Of a stretch of 64,000 bases of DNA, positions 1-8,787 are shown piece after piece. Under the pieces are notes generated by a model. The model did not search any database. It was not told the DNA's origin and saw nothing but the letters and a program-made list of their open reading frames with translations. The stretch is from Synechococcales cyanobacterium S06 (lineage in GTDB: Bacteria; Cyanobacteriota; Cyanobacteriia; Cyanobacteriales; JAABRE01). Location: the NCBI GenBank assembly GCA_011391125.1, contig JAABRE010000016.1:1-64000 (forward strand). Reading direction: 5' to 3'. The first letter of the stretch is position 1, and each line of letters begins with the position of its first letter. The translations under genes were made by a program, and so were the position numbers.

Positions 1-239
1 TTCTTTAATCATGAAGCAGCAATTATCTATTTTATCCTTCATTATAATGAGGAATTACTATCGACTTAATTTTAGTTTCACTACATAAAATACACTACCG
101 CATTTTAGAGTTAGAAACAAACCGTTTAAAACAATTAACAATTCAGAATTATTAATTATTTTTAGCCCTCACCCCCTAACCCCCTCATCCCACAGGGAGA
201 GGGGGAAAAAGAGGCCAAATATCAACTAAAAATGCTATA
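1..239. other. left-edge spacer, mostly non-coding
   Basis: No complete gene lies here. Frame 1 of the plus strand is open from the window edge to a TAA at 67-69, which could be the last 22 codons of a gene starting outside the window, but the peptide is too short to identify. The rest is AT-rich spacer plus the CCC-rich mobile repeat described separately. Confidence 0.3.
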
Positions 240-241
240 TT
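164..241. repeat. CCC-rich TA-flanked MITE-like repeat, left-truncated copy
   Basis: This is a C-run core (CACCCCCTAACCCCCTCATCC) followed by a GGGAGAGGGGG strand and the terminal AAAATGCTATAT. The same layout recurs at 43984-44086, 48546-48651 and, inverted, 53693-53899. The left terminus (TATAGNATTTTCTGATTAA in other copies) is not recognisable here. The right end abuts the arsC stop codon. Confidence 0.7.
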
Positions 242-635
242 AACAATAATTATTAATTAGATTCGTGACTTTCTCCTTAATTTCATCCCGAACTTTTCGG
301 AATATTTCTAAGGATTTACCGTCAGGGTCTTCTAATTGCCAATCTTCAAATATTTCCCTTAATACCCATTCTTGGGGTAAGTTTACACCACAACCACAAA
401 GCGATATTACAATGTCATAATCTTCTGCTTTAAAGTTACTTAAAGGATCAGAAGTTTGCTCATTAATATTAACACCAACTTCTGACATTATTTCAATTGC
501 TTGAGGATGAACTCTTGACGCTTCTAAACCAGAACTTGTCACTTCTATTTTACCTTTTCCTAATTCTTTTGTCCAACCTTCTGCCATTTGTGAACGACAG
601 GAATTTCTCTTACATACAAACATTACTTTTTTCAT
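240..635 (-). CDS. arsC: arsenate reductase ArsC (LMW-PTPase fold)
   Basis: Reduces arsenate to arsenite in the cytoplasm so that the arsenite can be exported. The 131-residue protein starts with the phosphatase-type P-loop CX5R (Cys8 to Arg14, in VCKRNSCRS) and has a further CxC pair at Cys80 and Cys82. Cys8/80/82 is the triad described for Synechocystis ArsC, which has the thioredoxin-class fold but draws electrons from the glutathione/glutaredoxin system; that reductant is inferred by homology. It is the last gene of the arsR-pstS-acr3-arsH-arsC row and begins 39 bases after arsH, so it is probably cotranscribed with acr3 and arsH. The start ATG at 635 follows a purine-rich GAGAG. The 3' end touches a mobile repeat. 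Confidence 0.95.
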   Translation of the reverse strand: MKKVMFVCKRNSCRSQMAEGWTKELGKGKIEVTSSGLEASRVHPQAIEIMSEVGVNINEQTSDPLSNFKAEDYDIVISLCGCGVNLPQEWVLREIFEDWQLEDPDGKSLEIFRKVRDEIKEKVTNLINNYC

Positions 636-674
636 TTTTTCTCTCTAAACTAATAGTAATTAAACCCAAAATCA

Positions 675-1295
675 TTAGGTATTTTGAGTCATTTTTTCCT
701 TTCTTTCACTGTGGCGATCGGTTAAATAATCCACTTGATCCCGCAATAACATGGTAAATTTGTAAAGTTCTTCCATTACGTCAATTACCCGATCGCGATA
801 AGGTGAATCTTTCATCGTGCCATCCTCATTGAACTCTTGGTAAGCTTTGGCCACGGAAGATTGATTAGGAATGGTAAACATTCGCATCCATCTTCCTAAA
901 ATTCGCATCGTGTTAACCGCATTGAAGGATTGTGAACCACCGCTAACCTGCATCACTGCAAGGGTTTTGCCCTGTGTTGGCCGAATTGAACCAATCTCTA
1001 AGGGTATCCAATCAATTTGATTTTTCAAAATACCCGTAACATTGCCGTGCATTTCAGGGGAAGACCAGACTTGACCTTCTGACCAGTGGCAAAGTTCCCG
1101 CAATTCCTGCACTTTTGGGTGCGATTCGTCAACTTGACCCCGTAACGGTAATTCCATGGGATCAAAAAACTTGATTTCGGCACCCATGTCCGTAATAATT
1201 CTTGCGGCTTCTTCCGCCAATAAACGACTATAGGAACGTTCCCTCAACGAACCATAAAGGAATAAAATACGGGGAGGATGAGCGAATTTTGTCAT
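675..1295 (-). CDS. arsH: ArsH, NADPH-dependent FMN reductase / organoarsenical oxidase
   Basis: A flavodoxin-like FMN protein of 206 residues, normal for ArsH. The phosphate-binding motif of the family, GSLRERSYS, lies near residues 15-23. The segment around [19 protein letters not shown] is the conserved flavin/NADPH loop of ArsH and related quinone reductases. Family members oxidise trivalent organoarsenicals and produce or quench H2O2. In cyanobacteria the gene sits in arsBHC operons. Here it begins 33 bases after acr3 and precedes arsC, the same order. ArsR control is inferred from the operator in front of acr3. The C-terminus carries a charged tail (HSERKEK) after the core fold. Confidence 0.93.
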   Translation of the reverse strand: MTKFAHPPRILFLYGSLRERSYSRLLAEEAARIITDMGAEIKFFDPMELPLRGQVDESHPKVQELRELCHWSEGQVWSSPEMHGNVTGILKNQIDWIPLEIGSIRPTQGKTLAVMQVSGGSQSFNAVNTMRILGRWMRMFTIPNQSSVAKAYQEFNEDGTMKDSPYRDRVIDVMEELYKFTMLLRDQVDYLTDRHSERKEKMTQNT

Positions 1296-1328
1296 TAATA
1301 AAGAGCCCCTTTTTCTGATTAGTAAAAA

Positions 1329-2477
1329 CTATTGCTGATAATTAACACAACGTGGGTCAAATAGGGTTGCTTTTTCTGGTTCTCGTTTAAACCAAAATGC
1401 CGTTTTTTTACAAAATTCCACTAACATTAACATCACTGGAACTTCAATTAATACCCCGACTACTGTCGCTAAAGCTGCTCCCGAATTTAAGCCAAATAAC
1501 ATCACCGCAGTGGCGATCGCAACTTCAAAATGATTACTAGCACCAATTAAGGCAGCTGGTGCGGCATCTTCGTAGGTTAAATCTAGTTTCCAAGCGATTA
1601 CATAACTAATTAAAAAGATAAAATTAGTCTGGATAAATAGAGGAACAGCTATTAACAAAATGTGCAAAGGATTGTTAACAATTAACTCACCTTTAAAGGC
1701 AAAAAGTAGGACTAAAGTTATTAATAAAGCGGCGATGGAAATGGGAGAAAGATAATGTAAAAAATTCTCATCAAACCATTTTCTCCCCTTATTTTTCATA
1801 ATCCATTGACGGCTGTAAACTCCTGCAAATAAAGGAATACCGACATAAATTAGCACAGAAAAAACGATAGTTTGCCAAGGAATAGTTAAGTTACTTGCTG
1901 AGAGTAACCACTTCCCTAAAGGAGCATATAAAAATAACATTGCTAAAGAATTTACTGCCACCATAATTAAAGTATGACCTTGGTTACTATAGGACAAATA
2001 ACCCCACATTAAAACCATGGCTGTACAAGGGGCAATTCCTAATAAAATAGCACCAGCAATATAGGAGTTTGCTAATGTTGTTTCTTGGCCATTAATTAGC
2101 TCTGTTGCTGTTAATAAAGGCTTAAATAAACCGCCTAAAAATACTTGGGCAAATACCACCATGGTAAAAGGTTTTATTAACCAGTTTACTACTAAAGTTA
2201 AGAGTACAGGTTTAGGAGTTTGAGCCGCTTTTTTTACTTGGGTAAAGTCGATTTTTACCATGATGGGATACATCATAAAAAATAGACAAATAGCAATGGG
2301 AATTGACACATTATAAAGACTCATATTGTCTAAAGTTTTTGCCAAGTCGGGAAATAATTTTCCTAAACCAATTCCCCCTAAAATACATAAGAAAACCCAA
2401 ACAGTTAGGTATTTTTCGAAAAAACTCAGATTTCCGCCAGCTTTTACTGCTTTGGCATTACTTGGTGAACTTTCCAT
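1329..2477 (-). CDS. acr3: arsenite efflux permease Acr3
   Basis: An inner-membrane arsenite exporter of the ACR3/BASS family with 382 residues and about ten hydrophobic segments. The conserved permease cysteine lies in [13 protein letters not shown] (Cys151), and the conserved glutamate region is seen as SNHFEVAIA. Exports the As(III) produced by ArsC. It is the first gene of the acr3-arsH-arsC unit. An ArsR operator (ATCAA-N6-TTGAT) lies about 50 bases upstream of the ATG, so arsenite- or antimonite-responsive derepression is likely. In Synechocystis the equivalent gene is called arsB although the protein is Acr3-type. Confidence 0.95.
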   Translation of the reverse strand: MESSPSNAKAVKAGGNLSFFEKYLTVWVFLCILGGIGLGKLFPDLAKTLDNMSLYNVSIPIAICLFFMMYPIMVKIDFTQVKKAAQTPKPVLLTLVVNWLIKPFTMVVFAQVFLGGLFKPLLTATELINGQETTLANSYIAGAILLGIAPCTAMVLMWGYLSYSNQGHTLIMVAVNSLAMLFLYAPLGKWLLSASNLTIPWQTIVFSVLIYVGIPLFAGVYSRQWIMKNKGRKWFDENFLHYLSPISIAALLITLVLLFAFKGELIVNNPLHILLIAVPLFIQTNFIFLISYVIAWKLDLTYEDAAPAALIGASNHFEVAIATAVMLFGLNSGAALATVVGVLIEVPVMLMLVEFCKKTAFWFKREPEKATLFDPRCVNYQQ

Positions 2478-2525
2478 AAATTATAGTAGCATCAAAATTA
2501 TTTGATATGTCACCTAAAATTATAT

Positions 2526-2541
2526 ATCAAATAATCTTGAT
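2526..2541. promoter_or_regulatory. ArsR operator upstream of acr3
   Basis: A perfect ATCAA-ATAATC-TTGAT match to the ATCAA-N6-TTGAT site reported for Synechocystis ArsR. It lies 49 bases before the acr3 start. A wider imperfect palindrome (ATTATTTGATAT / ATATCAAATAAT) overlaps it. Confidence 0.8.
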
Positions 2542-2575
2542 TGATACAATTTGATCTTAAATAGCAATCGCCCGA

Positions 2576-3583
2576 CTAATAGGTAGCCTGTTTGCGCAAC
2601 AATTCCCCCATGGTGAGGTTAAATGCGGATTTCCCGTCAAAAACTGTGCCTACTTTTCCCCTTTGAAAGTGAATTGTTGCTAATTTGTAACCTTCCTCTG
2701 ATAGGGGAATATAGCCAACTTGACGAACTACTTCCGGAGCTTCTTTTAAATAAAATTCCACAAAGTTTTTGAGAGCGGGGTTTTCTTGGGCAGCTTTAGC
2801 GTTAATATAAATGAACAATGGGCGAGATAGAGGCTGATATTGACCATTATCCACGCTTTCTGGTGAAGGTATGATTCCACCTTGACCATTATCTATTGCT
2901 ATTGCTTTTAATTTGTTTTCATTTTTCTCATAGTAACTGTAGCCGAAATAACCCAAAGCGTTGGGGTCTTGACTAACACCATTAACTAAGGCCAGATCAT
3001 CTTCACTATAAACGTAGTCTTGACGACTTGCGTCAACCTTGCCGTTGACTACTTCGGTAAAATAGTCAAAAGTTCCCGAATCTTTGCCCGGACCAAATAA
3101 ATTTAAGGGTTTATCCGGCCAAGTTTCCCGAATTTGTTTCCATTTTGTCACCTTTTTCTCCCCTTCGGGTTGCCACATTTTCTTTAATTCAGCCATGGTG
3201 ACACTGTCAACCCAGCTATTTTCTTTGTTGACCACTACGGTTAAAGCATCGAAGGCGATCGGAAGTTCAATATAGGCAACTTGATTGTTTTTGCATTCAA
3301 TCATTTCGGCTGCACTAATAGGTCGAGATGCGTTGCTAAGATCTGATTCTCCCTTACAAAAGCTTTTAAAACCGCCACTTGTACCAGAAAAATCAACGGT
3401 AATGGGAGATTTGAGATTCGGATTTGTATTAAATTTTTCTGATATAGCCGAGGTAATGGGATAAACCGTACTTGATCCATCAATTTTAATTGATTTAGGC
3501 TGGGTTGTTTCAGCTTGACTACAACTGCTTAAGGCGACGGTAACAGCAACAATAGCTAATTTCGACAATAAATTTTGACTCAT
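2576..3583 (-). CDS. PstS/SphX-type phosphate-binding lipoprotein in the ars cluster
   Basis: A periplasmic ABC-type oxyanion-binding protein of 335 residues. The N-terminus is a lipoprotein signal with lipobox LSSC (Cys21), so it should be tethered to the membrane. Ligand-loop motifs of PstS are visible: GSSTVYP, SGTSGGFKSFCKGE, NASRPI and PGKDSGTFDYF. No pstCAB genes are present, so it must work with a permease encoded elsewhere or act as a binding protein only. It lies between arsR and acr3 on the same strand and has its own perfect ArsR operator upstream. That suggests an arsenate-stress role, for example selective phosphate uptake when arsenate competes. The ligand is not provable from sequence. 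Confidence 0.85.
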   Translation of the reverse strand: MSQNLLSKLAIVAVTVALSSCSQAETTQPKSIKIDGSSTVYPITSAISEKFNTNPNLKSPITVDFSGTSGGFKSFCKGESDLSNASRPISAAEMIECKNNQVAYIELPIAFDALTVVVNKENSWVDSVTMAELKKMWQPEGEKKVTKWKQIRETWPDKPLNLFGPGKDSGTFDYFTEVVNGKVDASRQDYVYSEDDLALVNGVSQDPNALGYFGYSYYEKNENKLKAIAIDNGQGGIIPSPESVDNGQYQPLSRPLFIYINAKAAQENPALKNFVEFYLKEAPEVVRQVGYIPLSEEGYKLATIHFQRGKVGTVFDGKSAFNLTMGELLRKQATY

Positions 3584-3614
3584 ATTTGCGTTAAATTTAG
3601 CATGATAATCTTAT

Positions 3615-3630
3615 ATCAATTAATATTGAT
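3615..3630. promoter_or_regulatory. ArsR operator upstream of the pstS-like gene
   Basis: A perfect ATCAA-TTAATA-TTGAT, the same consensus as the site before acr3. It starts 32 bases upstream of the pstS-like ATG, within the spacer after arsR. Confidence 0.75.
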
Positions 3631-3678
3631 GATTGACTTTAATTAAGGTTAAAGAAAAGGTTAACTAATGACAAAATT

Positions 3679-3999
3679 TTAGCAATTACGGCCAGGTAAA
3701 ATAGGACTAAAACGGCGATATTCCGCTAAATACTGCTCTAAAACCACAAATTGAGCTAAATTTAAGCGATAATAAATCCAACGGCCTTCTTGACGCGGAA
3801 TGATTAAATTAGCATCTTTAAGATTTTTGAGGTGAAAAGATAATTTAGACTGGGAAACATCTAAAATTTCGCACAATTCACAGACACATAATTCTTTTTC
3901 TCGTAGTAATTCTATCACTTGTAAGCGCAAGGGTTCGCTCATGGCATGAAAACCTGAGATAATTAAATTAGTATCAGTATTTAGGGGAGTAATTGCCAT
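3679..3999 (-). CDS. arsR: ArsR/SmtB-family arsenite-responsive repressor
   Basis: A winged-helix repressor of 106 residues. The metalloid-binding motif ELCVCEL is intact (Cys38, Cys40), with another cysteine at 43, followed by the recognition helix DVSQSKLSFHLKNL and the wing region GRWIYYRL. It binds operator DNA without metalloid and releases it on As(III)/Sb(III) binding. It is the first gene of the ars row, with the pstS-like gene and acr3 downstream, each preceded by an ArsR operator. No ATCAA-N6-TTGAT site is visible directly upstream of arsR itself, so autoregulation is not shown. The divergent neighbour is alkB. Confidence 0.93.
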   Translation of the reverse strand: MAITPLNTDTNLIISGFHAMSEPLRLQVIELLREKELCVCELCEILDVSQSKLSFHLKNLKDANLIIPRQEGRWIYYRLNLAQFVVLEQYLAEYRRFSPILPGRNC

Positions 4000-4057
4000 T
4001 ATTTTTAAGTTAAATATAGATTATTATTAATATAACATTATTTAAAATTTTATCATT

Positions 4058-4684
4058 ATGATTGACCAACAATTTGACCTTTTTAGTGACAATTTAACTG
4101 TAAAACAATTACCGATTGCCCATGCAGATATTAACTATTATCCTAATTTTTTTGATATAAATACCAGTGATTTTTTATATCAAAAATTGTATAAACAGGT
4201 TAAATGGCAACAAGATTATATTACTTTATATGGCCAAACTAATCCAATTCCTCGCTTAACTTCTTGGTATGGAGATGAAGGTAAAATTTACACTTATTCA
4301 AAGATAACTATGCAACCGCACCCGTGGAATGAGCCATTATTAATAATAAAAAATAAGCTAAAAAATATCACCAAAGTTAATTTTAATAGTGTGTTAATTA
4401 ACTTATATAGAGATGGTAAAGATAGCGTTGCTTGGCACAGCGATGATGAACCAGAATTGGGCGAAAATCCCGTCATTGCTTCCGTTAGTTTTGGTGAAAC
4501 TCGACGTTTTATGTTTAAACCAAAGGATAAAAATAATTACGGTAAATCTGAGCTTAATTTAAGTCATGGAAGTGTATTATTAATGGCAGGTGAAGCCCAA
4601 AAATATTGGCTTCATCAAATACCAAAAACCAGTAAACAAGTAGCACCAAGAATTAATTTAACCTTTAGATATATTATTAATTAA
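4058..4684 (+). CDS. alkB: AlkB-type 2-oxoglutarate/Fe(II) dioxygenase
   Basis: Oxidative DNA/RNA dealkylation repair enzyme of 208 residues, of the ALKBH2/3-like branch with a compact N-terminal lid. The iron ligands HxD...H are His127, Asp129 (AWHSDDEPELG) and His186 (YWLHQIPK). The 2-oxoglutarate arginines are in PRINLTFRY (Arg198, Arg204). The substrate-lid motif PRLTSWYGD is present. It is transcribed divergently from arsR across 58 bases. A palindromic hairpin follows the stop codon. Confidence 0.92.
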   Translation: MIDQQFDLFSDNLTVKQLPIAHADINYYPNFFDINTSDFLYQKLYKQVKWQQDYITLYGQTNPIPRLTSWYGDEGKIYTYSKITMQPHPWNEPLLIIKNKLKNITKVNFNSVLINLYRDGKDSVAWHSDDEPELGENPVIASVSFGETRRFMFKPKDKNNYGKSELNLSHGSVLLMAGEAQKYWLHQIPKTSKQVAPRINLTFRYIIN

Positions 4685-4690
4685 AAGCAA

Positions 4691-4748
4691 GGTGGGCAAT
4701 TATTAAGGTTTAAGAAAATACCTGATAATTTGTTATTAATTGCCCACC
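4691..4748. repeat. GGTGGGCAAT inverted-repeat hairpin
   Basis: GGTGGGCAAT at 4691-4700 pairs with ATTGCCCACC at 4739-4748. The same stem sequence recurs at 11740-11799, 14881-14903 and 54859-54918. It lies between the convergent alkB gene and the nuclease pseudogene, where it could terminate both. Confidence 0.7.
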
Positions 4749-4764
4749 CTACTATAGTTTATAT

Positions 4765-5616
4765 CTAATGAGAATCTAACCAATTAACTAAATCAGATTC
4801 TGATTTAAAATCAAATAAAGCTTCGGTTAAATTTTCCAATTCATCTAAAGATAATTGTTTAATTCTCTCGGATAAATTGGGAGAAATTCCTCCGAAATTA
4901 CGATTAATTAAGCGTAAAACTAAGCCTTTTTCTCGCTCAATAGATTGTTGTAAACCTTGTTGAACACCTTTTTGCAAACCTTTTTCAAGAATGCTATTAT
5001 ATACCACCGATTCTTGCATAATATCCTCCCGAAAATAAGTATTAATTAGAGCTAAATCAAACTTAATTCCTGCTAACAATTGTACACAAGTAGAAATATT
5101 AACTTTCTCCCTTCTATTCTCAATTGTATCTATTTTATTTGCAACCTGTTGTAATAAATTTTCTGGATTATTCGTCTTTGCTAAAACTGCCAAAGGTAGC
5201 AACGCAGGATACTTCAATAAATTCTCGGCATTTTCCTCCCAAATTCTAATCACCCGATAACGATGATAGGTATTTTCGCCAATGAACTCATTAATAAAAA
5301 CGTCCCCTGATGAGCTAGGTTTAAGATAAATAACCACTTGTTCAATGGGAGAATTATACTGTCGAGATAATCTGATCCAATAGTCTAACATCCTCAAAGG
5401 AATGGGAGGTTGAGATTAGGGAGAAGTTTGAAACTCCAAATGCAAAATGCGATTTGCGACAGTAAGAAAAAATAAACCATCAACTCGAATTGGCTCTAAA
5501 TTTAACTCCACATTGAGGATTTTTACCTCACTATTAGGGTCAACATTTAATAACCAATGGGCAAAAATTTCGGGGGAATCTTCCACTAAAAATTTTAAAA
5601 TGCTATCATAACTCAT
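4765..5616 (-). pseudogene. Rpn-family PD-(D/E)XK nuclease with C-terminal DUF4351, broken by one in-frame TAA
   Basis: The 5' part (5616 down to 5419) encodes a typical start of the Rpn recombination-promoting nuclease / putative transposase family (MSYDSILKFLVEDSPEIFA) and ends LHLEFQTSP. The next codon is TAA at 5416-5418. The same frame then continues without shift through SQPPIPLRMLDYW and RQYNSPIEQVVIYLK to the DUF4351 tail (RLINRNFGGISPNLSERIKQL) and stops at 4765. In intact relatives the EFQT and RMLDYW segments are joined by a few residues, so the reading is one gene with one nonsense codon. Translation could restart at the TTG at 5397, but that product lacks the catalytic N-terminus. 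Confidence 0.85.
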
Positions 5617-5730
5617 AACAACTAAATTTTCCGTATTTGATGGCTTAAAAATTTAAGTCATTTTTTATCTTATCTCAATAATCTTAAATATGGTAAATTA
5701 TTAGTTATAATAATTTACTAAATCCTACTT

Positions 5731-7740
5731 ATGAATCTTTGGAAAAAATCGCTGTTGAGTTTACCAATAACTTTAATCGTTTGGGAATCAATTAATCCCG
5801 TATTTGCAGCACCTCCTCGTCCCATTGACGAAACGGTCGAATGTGACTTATTGGTAGCTGGATCTGGGTTGTCTGGCTCTGCGACAGCATATGAAGCTTT
5901 ATTAGCGGGAAAAACTGTTTGTTTAACTGAACTCACAGATTGGGTAGGAGGGCAAATTTCCTCCCAAGGAACATCAGCATTGGATGAAAGACCAACACAG
6001 CGAGAAAAGTTATTTTACCCCCGAGGTTATTTAGAATTTAGGGAAAAAATTAATAAATATTATGGCAAATTAAACCCCGGAGATTGTTGGGTAAGTGAGT
6101 CTTGTTATTTACCATCTGATGGCCATAAATTGCTCTTAGATGAGTTAAAAAAGGCGGCTAAAAAAGGGAAAGGAAATTTAAAATGGTATCCTTCAACTGT
6201 TATTAAAGAATTGGAGATAAACGGTTCACAAATTGATAGCAGTATTGCCATTCAACATAGTCCTAAACCTAACACTCCCCAGTTAAATACTGAACCTTTA
6301 TCAGAGATATTTAATGATGCTTATACCTATCAAAATTCTGACCGTTTACAGAAGAAAATTATCAAATTTATTCCCAAGTCTAATAATAAGAAATCCGCTC
6401 AATGGTATGTTATTGACGCAACTGAAACAGGGGAATTAATTGGTTTAGCTGACGTACCCTACAAGCTTGGCATTGACCCTCGCAGCTACGAAGAACCATC
6501 CTCCTCCAGCGCAACTGCTGATCCTTACTGCACTCAGGGGTTTACTTACACCTTCGCAATGGAGAAGACAAAAGAGCCTCAAACCCATGAAATGCCGTCA
6601 TTTTATCCCGAATATGAGCCCTATTACAGCTACGAGTTGCCACGATTGGCAAACTTTGACTTGGTGTTTACCTACAGACGAATTTGGAGTCCCCAAAAAG
6701 GAAAACAAGACGAATTCGGCGGAATTTCCTTTACTTCCCCCACCGTCGGCGATATTTCTATGCAAAACTGGACCTGGGGCAACGATTATCGCCCTGGCAC
6801 ATCCACAGATAACCATATCTATTCCCGAGACCAATTAGAAGCAACAGGCCAACTAGCCTCCGGCGGCTGGATGGGAGGCTTTCGTCAAGATGCCCTCAGA
6901 AAAGCTGAACAAAAAGCCCTAGGTTTTTTTCATTGGTTGGTAGCTGGTACAACAGATTCTCAATTAGGGGAGGGAGTCAAGAAAACTCACCCCGAATATC
7001 GCTTTTTAAAGGGTTTTGACTCCCCCATGGGTACAGCGCATGGCTTGTCTAAATACCCATATATGCGCGAAGGTCGTCGAATTATTGGTCGGCCTTCCTT
7101 GGGTTATCCCGAAGGTTTTATGGTCGCAGAAATTGATATTTCCCGCAATGATTTTCGCAAAGATGACTATCAACAGCTTTTGGGTGAGGAATCTTACGCC
7201 AAAGTGCGATCGGCTTTAGCTGAAGATGAGATTTTGTCAATTATATCGGGTCAAATTACGCCAGAAGAGGCGAAATATCGCACTCGCGCCCAAGTTTTCC
7301 CCGATTCTGTGGGTATTGGTCACTATGCCATCGATGTTCACCCCTGTATGACCTTATCACCAGCGGAAACCCCCGGCAATACGGAACGCGAAGGTGAAAG
7401 AAAAGGTCAAGGTCAAGCTTATCCTTTCCAAATTCCCCTGCGCGCGTTGATTCCCCAGAAACTCGACAATCTCTTGGTTGCAGGGAAAAGCATTGCCACC
7501 AGTCACATTGCTGCAGCAGCCTATCGCGTCCACTCGTTTGAATGGTCAGCAGGTGCAGCAGCGGGAATTACGGCGGTTTTTGCCATGGATAATGACCTTT
7601 TCCCCTATCAATTAGTGGATGATTTACCCAAAACTGAACCTGATTTAAGAAGGTTACAACAATTGCTGAATAATACAGGCAATCCTACCGCTTTCCCTGG
7701 TACTTCAATTTTTAATCAAGATTGGACAAATTGGCGTTAA
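5731..7740 (+). CDS. exported FAD-dependent oxidoreductase (FAD_oxidored family)
   Basis: A 669-residue protein with an N-terminal signal sequence (basic start, hydrophobic stretch, VFAAPP cleavage region near residue 27), so probably periplasmic or thylakoid-lumenal. The Rossmann FAD motif follows at once (CDLLVAGSGLSGSATAYEAL, about residues 38-57), then WVGGQISSQGTSALDE, typical of the FAD_oxidored group. A C-terminal FAD-binding segment is seen at LDNLLVAGKSIATSHIAAAA. The substrate is not known. The gene stands alone between two minus-strand or distant genes and is closed by a perfect 20-bp stem just after the stop. Confidence 0.85.
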   Translation: MNLWKKSLLSLPITLIVWESINPVFAAPPRPIDETVECDLLVAGSGLSGSATAYEALLAGKTVCLTELTDWVGGQISSQGTSALDERPTQREKLFYPRGYLEFREKINKYYGKLNPGDCWVSESCYLPSDGHKLLLDELKKAAKKGKGNLKWYPSTVIKELEINGSQIDSSIAIQHSPKPNTPQLNTEPLSEIFNDAYTYQNSDRLQKKIIKFIPKSNNKKSAQWYVIDATETGELIGLADVPYKLGIDPRSYEEPSSSSATADPYCTQGFTYTFAMEKTKEPQTHEMPSFYPEYEPYYSYELPRLANFDLVFTYRRIWSPQKGKQDEFGGISFTSPTVGDISMQNWTWGNDYRPGTSTDNHIYSRDQLEATGQLASGGWMGGFRQDALRKAEQKALGFFHWLVAGTTDSQLGEGVKKTHPEYRFLKGFDSPMGTAHGLSKYPYMREGRRIIGRPSLGYPEGFMVAEIDISRNDFRKDDYQQLLGEESYAKVRSALAEDEILSIISGQITPEEAKYRTRAQVFPDSVGIGHYAIDVHPCMTLSPAETPGNTEREGERKGQGQAYPFQIPLRALIPQKLDNLLVAGKSIATSHIAAAAYRVHSFEWSAGAAAGITAVFAMDNDLFPYQLVDDLPKTEPDLRRLQQLLNNTGNPTAFPGTSIFNQDWTNWR

Positions 7741-7747
7741 AATGATC

Positions 7748-7790
7748 TTTGAAGAGGAAAATAAAGATTATCTTTATTTTCCTCTTCAAA
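7748..7790 (+). terminator. perfect 20-bp stem hairpin after the FAD oxidoreductase gene
   Basis: The arms at 7748-7767 and 7771-7790 are exact reverse complements with a 3-base loop. It begins 8 bases after the stop codon. No T-run follows directly (the next bases are AAAGAGGTTTTT), so it is either an atypical terminator or an mRNA-stabilising hairpin. Confidence 0.6.
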
Positions 7791-7962
7791 AAAGAGGTTT
7801 TTAGCCAAATTTTTTGGGTAATAAAAGGTATAATTGGATTGCATATTTAAGATAATGGATAATATAATCCATGACTTTCTACTTGCGTAACGAACTTTAT
7901 TACCCACTATTTTTAACTATTGAAAAATCCGCTTTTTTAATAATTACTGGGGACACTTTTTT

Positions 7963-8727
7963 ATGAATGAAGATTTAAAACAAGCACTTTTAGCTTATCA
8001 AATGGCCGCTTTAATGAGTCAATTTAAAACAGGTTTTTTAGCCAGGGTTTCCCATGAATTGCGATCGCCCCTCAGTAGTTTAATCTCTCTACATCAATTA
8101 ATTTTATCAGACTTATGTGAAAGTCGGGCGGAAGAGAGAGAATTTATTAATCAAGCTCATCAATCAAGCTTGAAATTAATGAAATTAATAGACCAGATTA
8201 TCGAGGTTTCAAAAACAGAATATGGGACAAATATTTTAGAGATAAAACAATTAGAATTAAAGGAAATATTAGCAATTGTTTATAATTTAGTCCATTTACA
8301 AGCTGCTCATAAAAATCTAAAATTATCAATAATTTATCCCCAAAAAAACCTTAAAGTCTTAGCAGATGAAAAACGATTAAAACAGGTATTAATTACCTTA
8401 ATAGATACAGGAATTTCTTTAATGGAAAATGGGAATATCAGAGTAGAAACTAATATTTTCGACTCAAACTTATTAGAAATAAACCTTAATTTTGATAGTG
8501 AAAGTAATAAATGGAGTGAGTCAGTGAACTTATTAGAAGAGCAACCAGAAACCACACCAGAAGCAGTTAAAAAATTTAGTCAAAAAATAGAATTTTCCCC
8601 CGGAATGAAACTAATGTTATGTCAAAATTTAATCGAGACAATGGGAGGAAAATTGTTATTAATTAGTCCGCAAAAAAACTTAACGAGAATACAATGTTTC
8701 TTACCGAAGTCGGGTGGGTTAGTCTGA
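7963..8727 (+). CDS. histidine-kinase-like protein with degenerate ATPase domain
   Basis: A 254-residue protein with no sensor domain. The HisKA dimerisation helix is intact, with the phospho-acceptor motif FLARVSHELRSPL (His31). The ATPase half has lost its signatures: where the N-box asparagine should be the sequence reads VLITLIDTGISL, and the G2 box GTGLGL is replaced by SPGMKLMLCQNLIETMGG. It may therefore be a phosphotransfer or dimerisation partner rather than an active kinase. No response regulator lies next to it. The length fits a stand-alone HisKA+HATPase core, so the degeneration is not a truncation. Confidence 0.75.
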   Translation: MNEDLKQALLAYQMAALMSQFKTGFLARVSHELRSPLSSLISLHQLILSDLCESRAEEREFINQAHQSSLKLMKLIDQIIEVSKTEYGTNILEIKQLELKEILAIVYNLVHLQAAHKNLKLSIIYPQKNLKVLADEKRLKQVLITLIDTGISLMENGNIRVETNIFDSNLLEINLNFDSESNKWSESVNLLEEQPETTPEAVKKFSQKIEFSPGMKLMLCQNLIETMGGKLLLISPQKNLTRIQCFLPKSGGLV

Positions 8728-8787
8728 AATAATTTATTAAGCAAAAATTTAGCTGAAAATTCCATAGTTACCCACCATTATTAAACA

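Noticed and set aside
6467-6838. Plus- and minus-strand frames of 123 and 78 codons inside the FAD oxidoreductase
   Set aside because: They are fully contained in a strong coding gene and are out-of-frame shadows.
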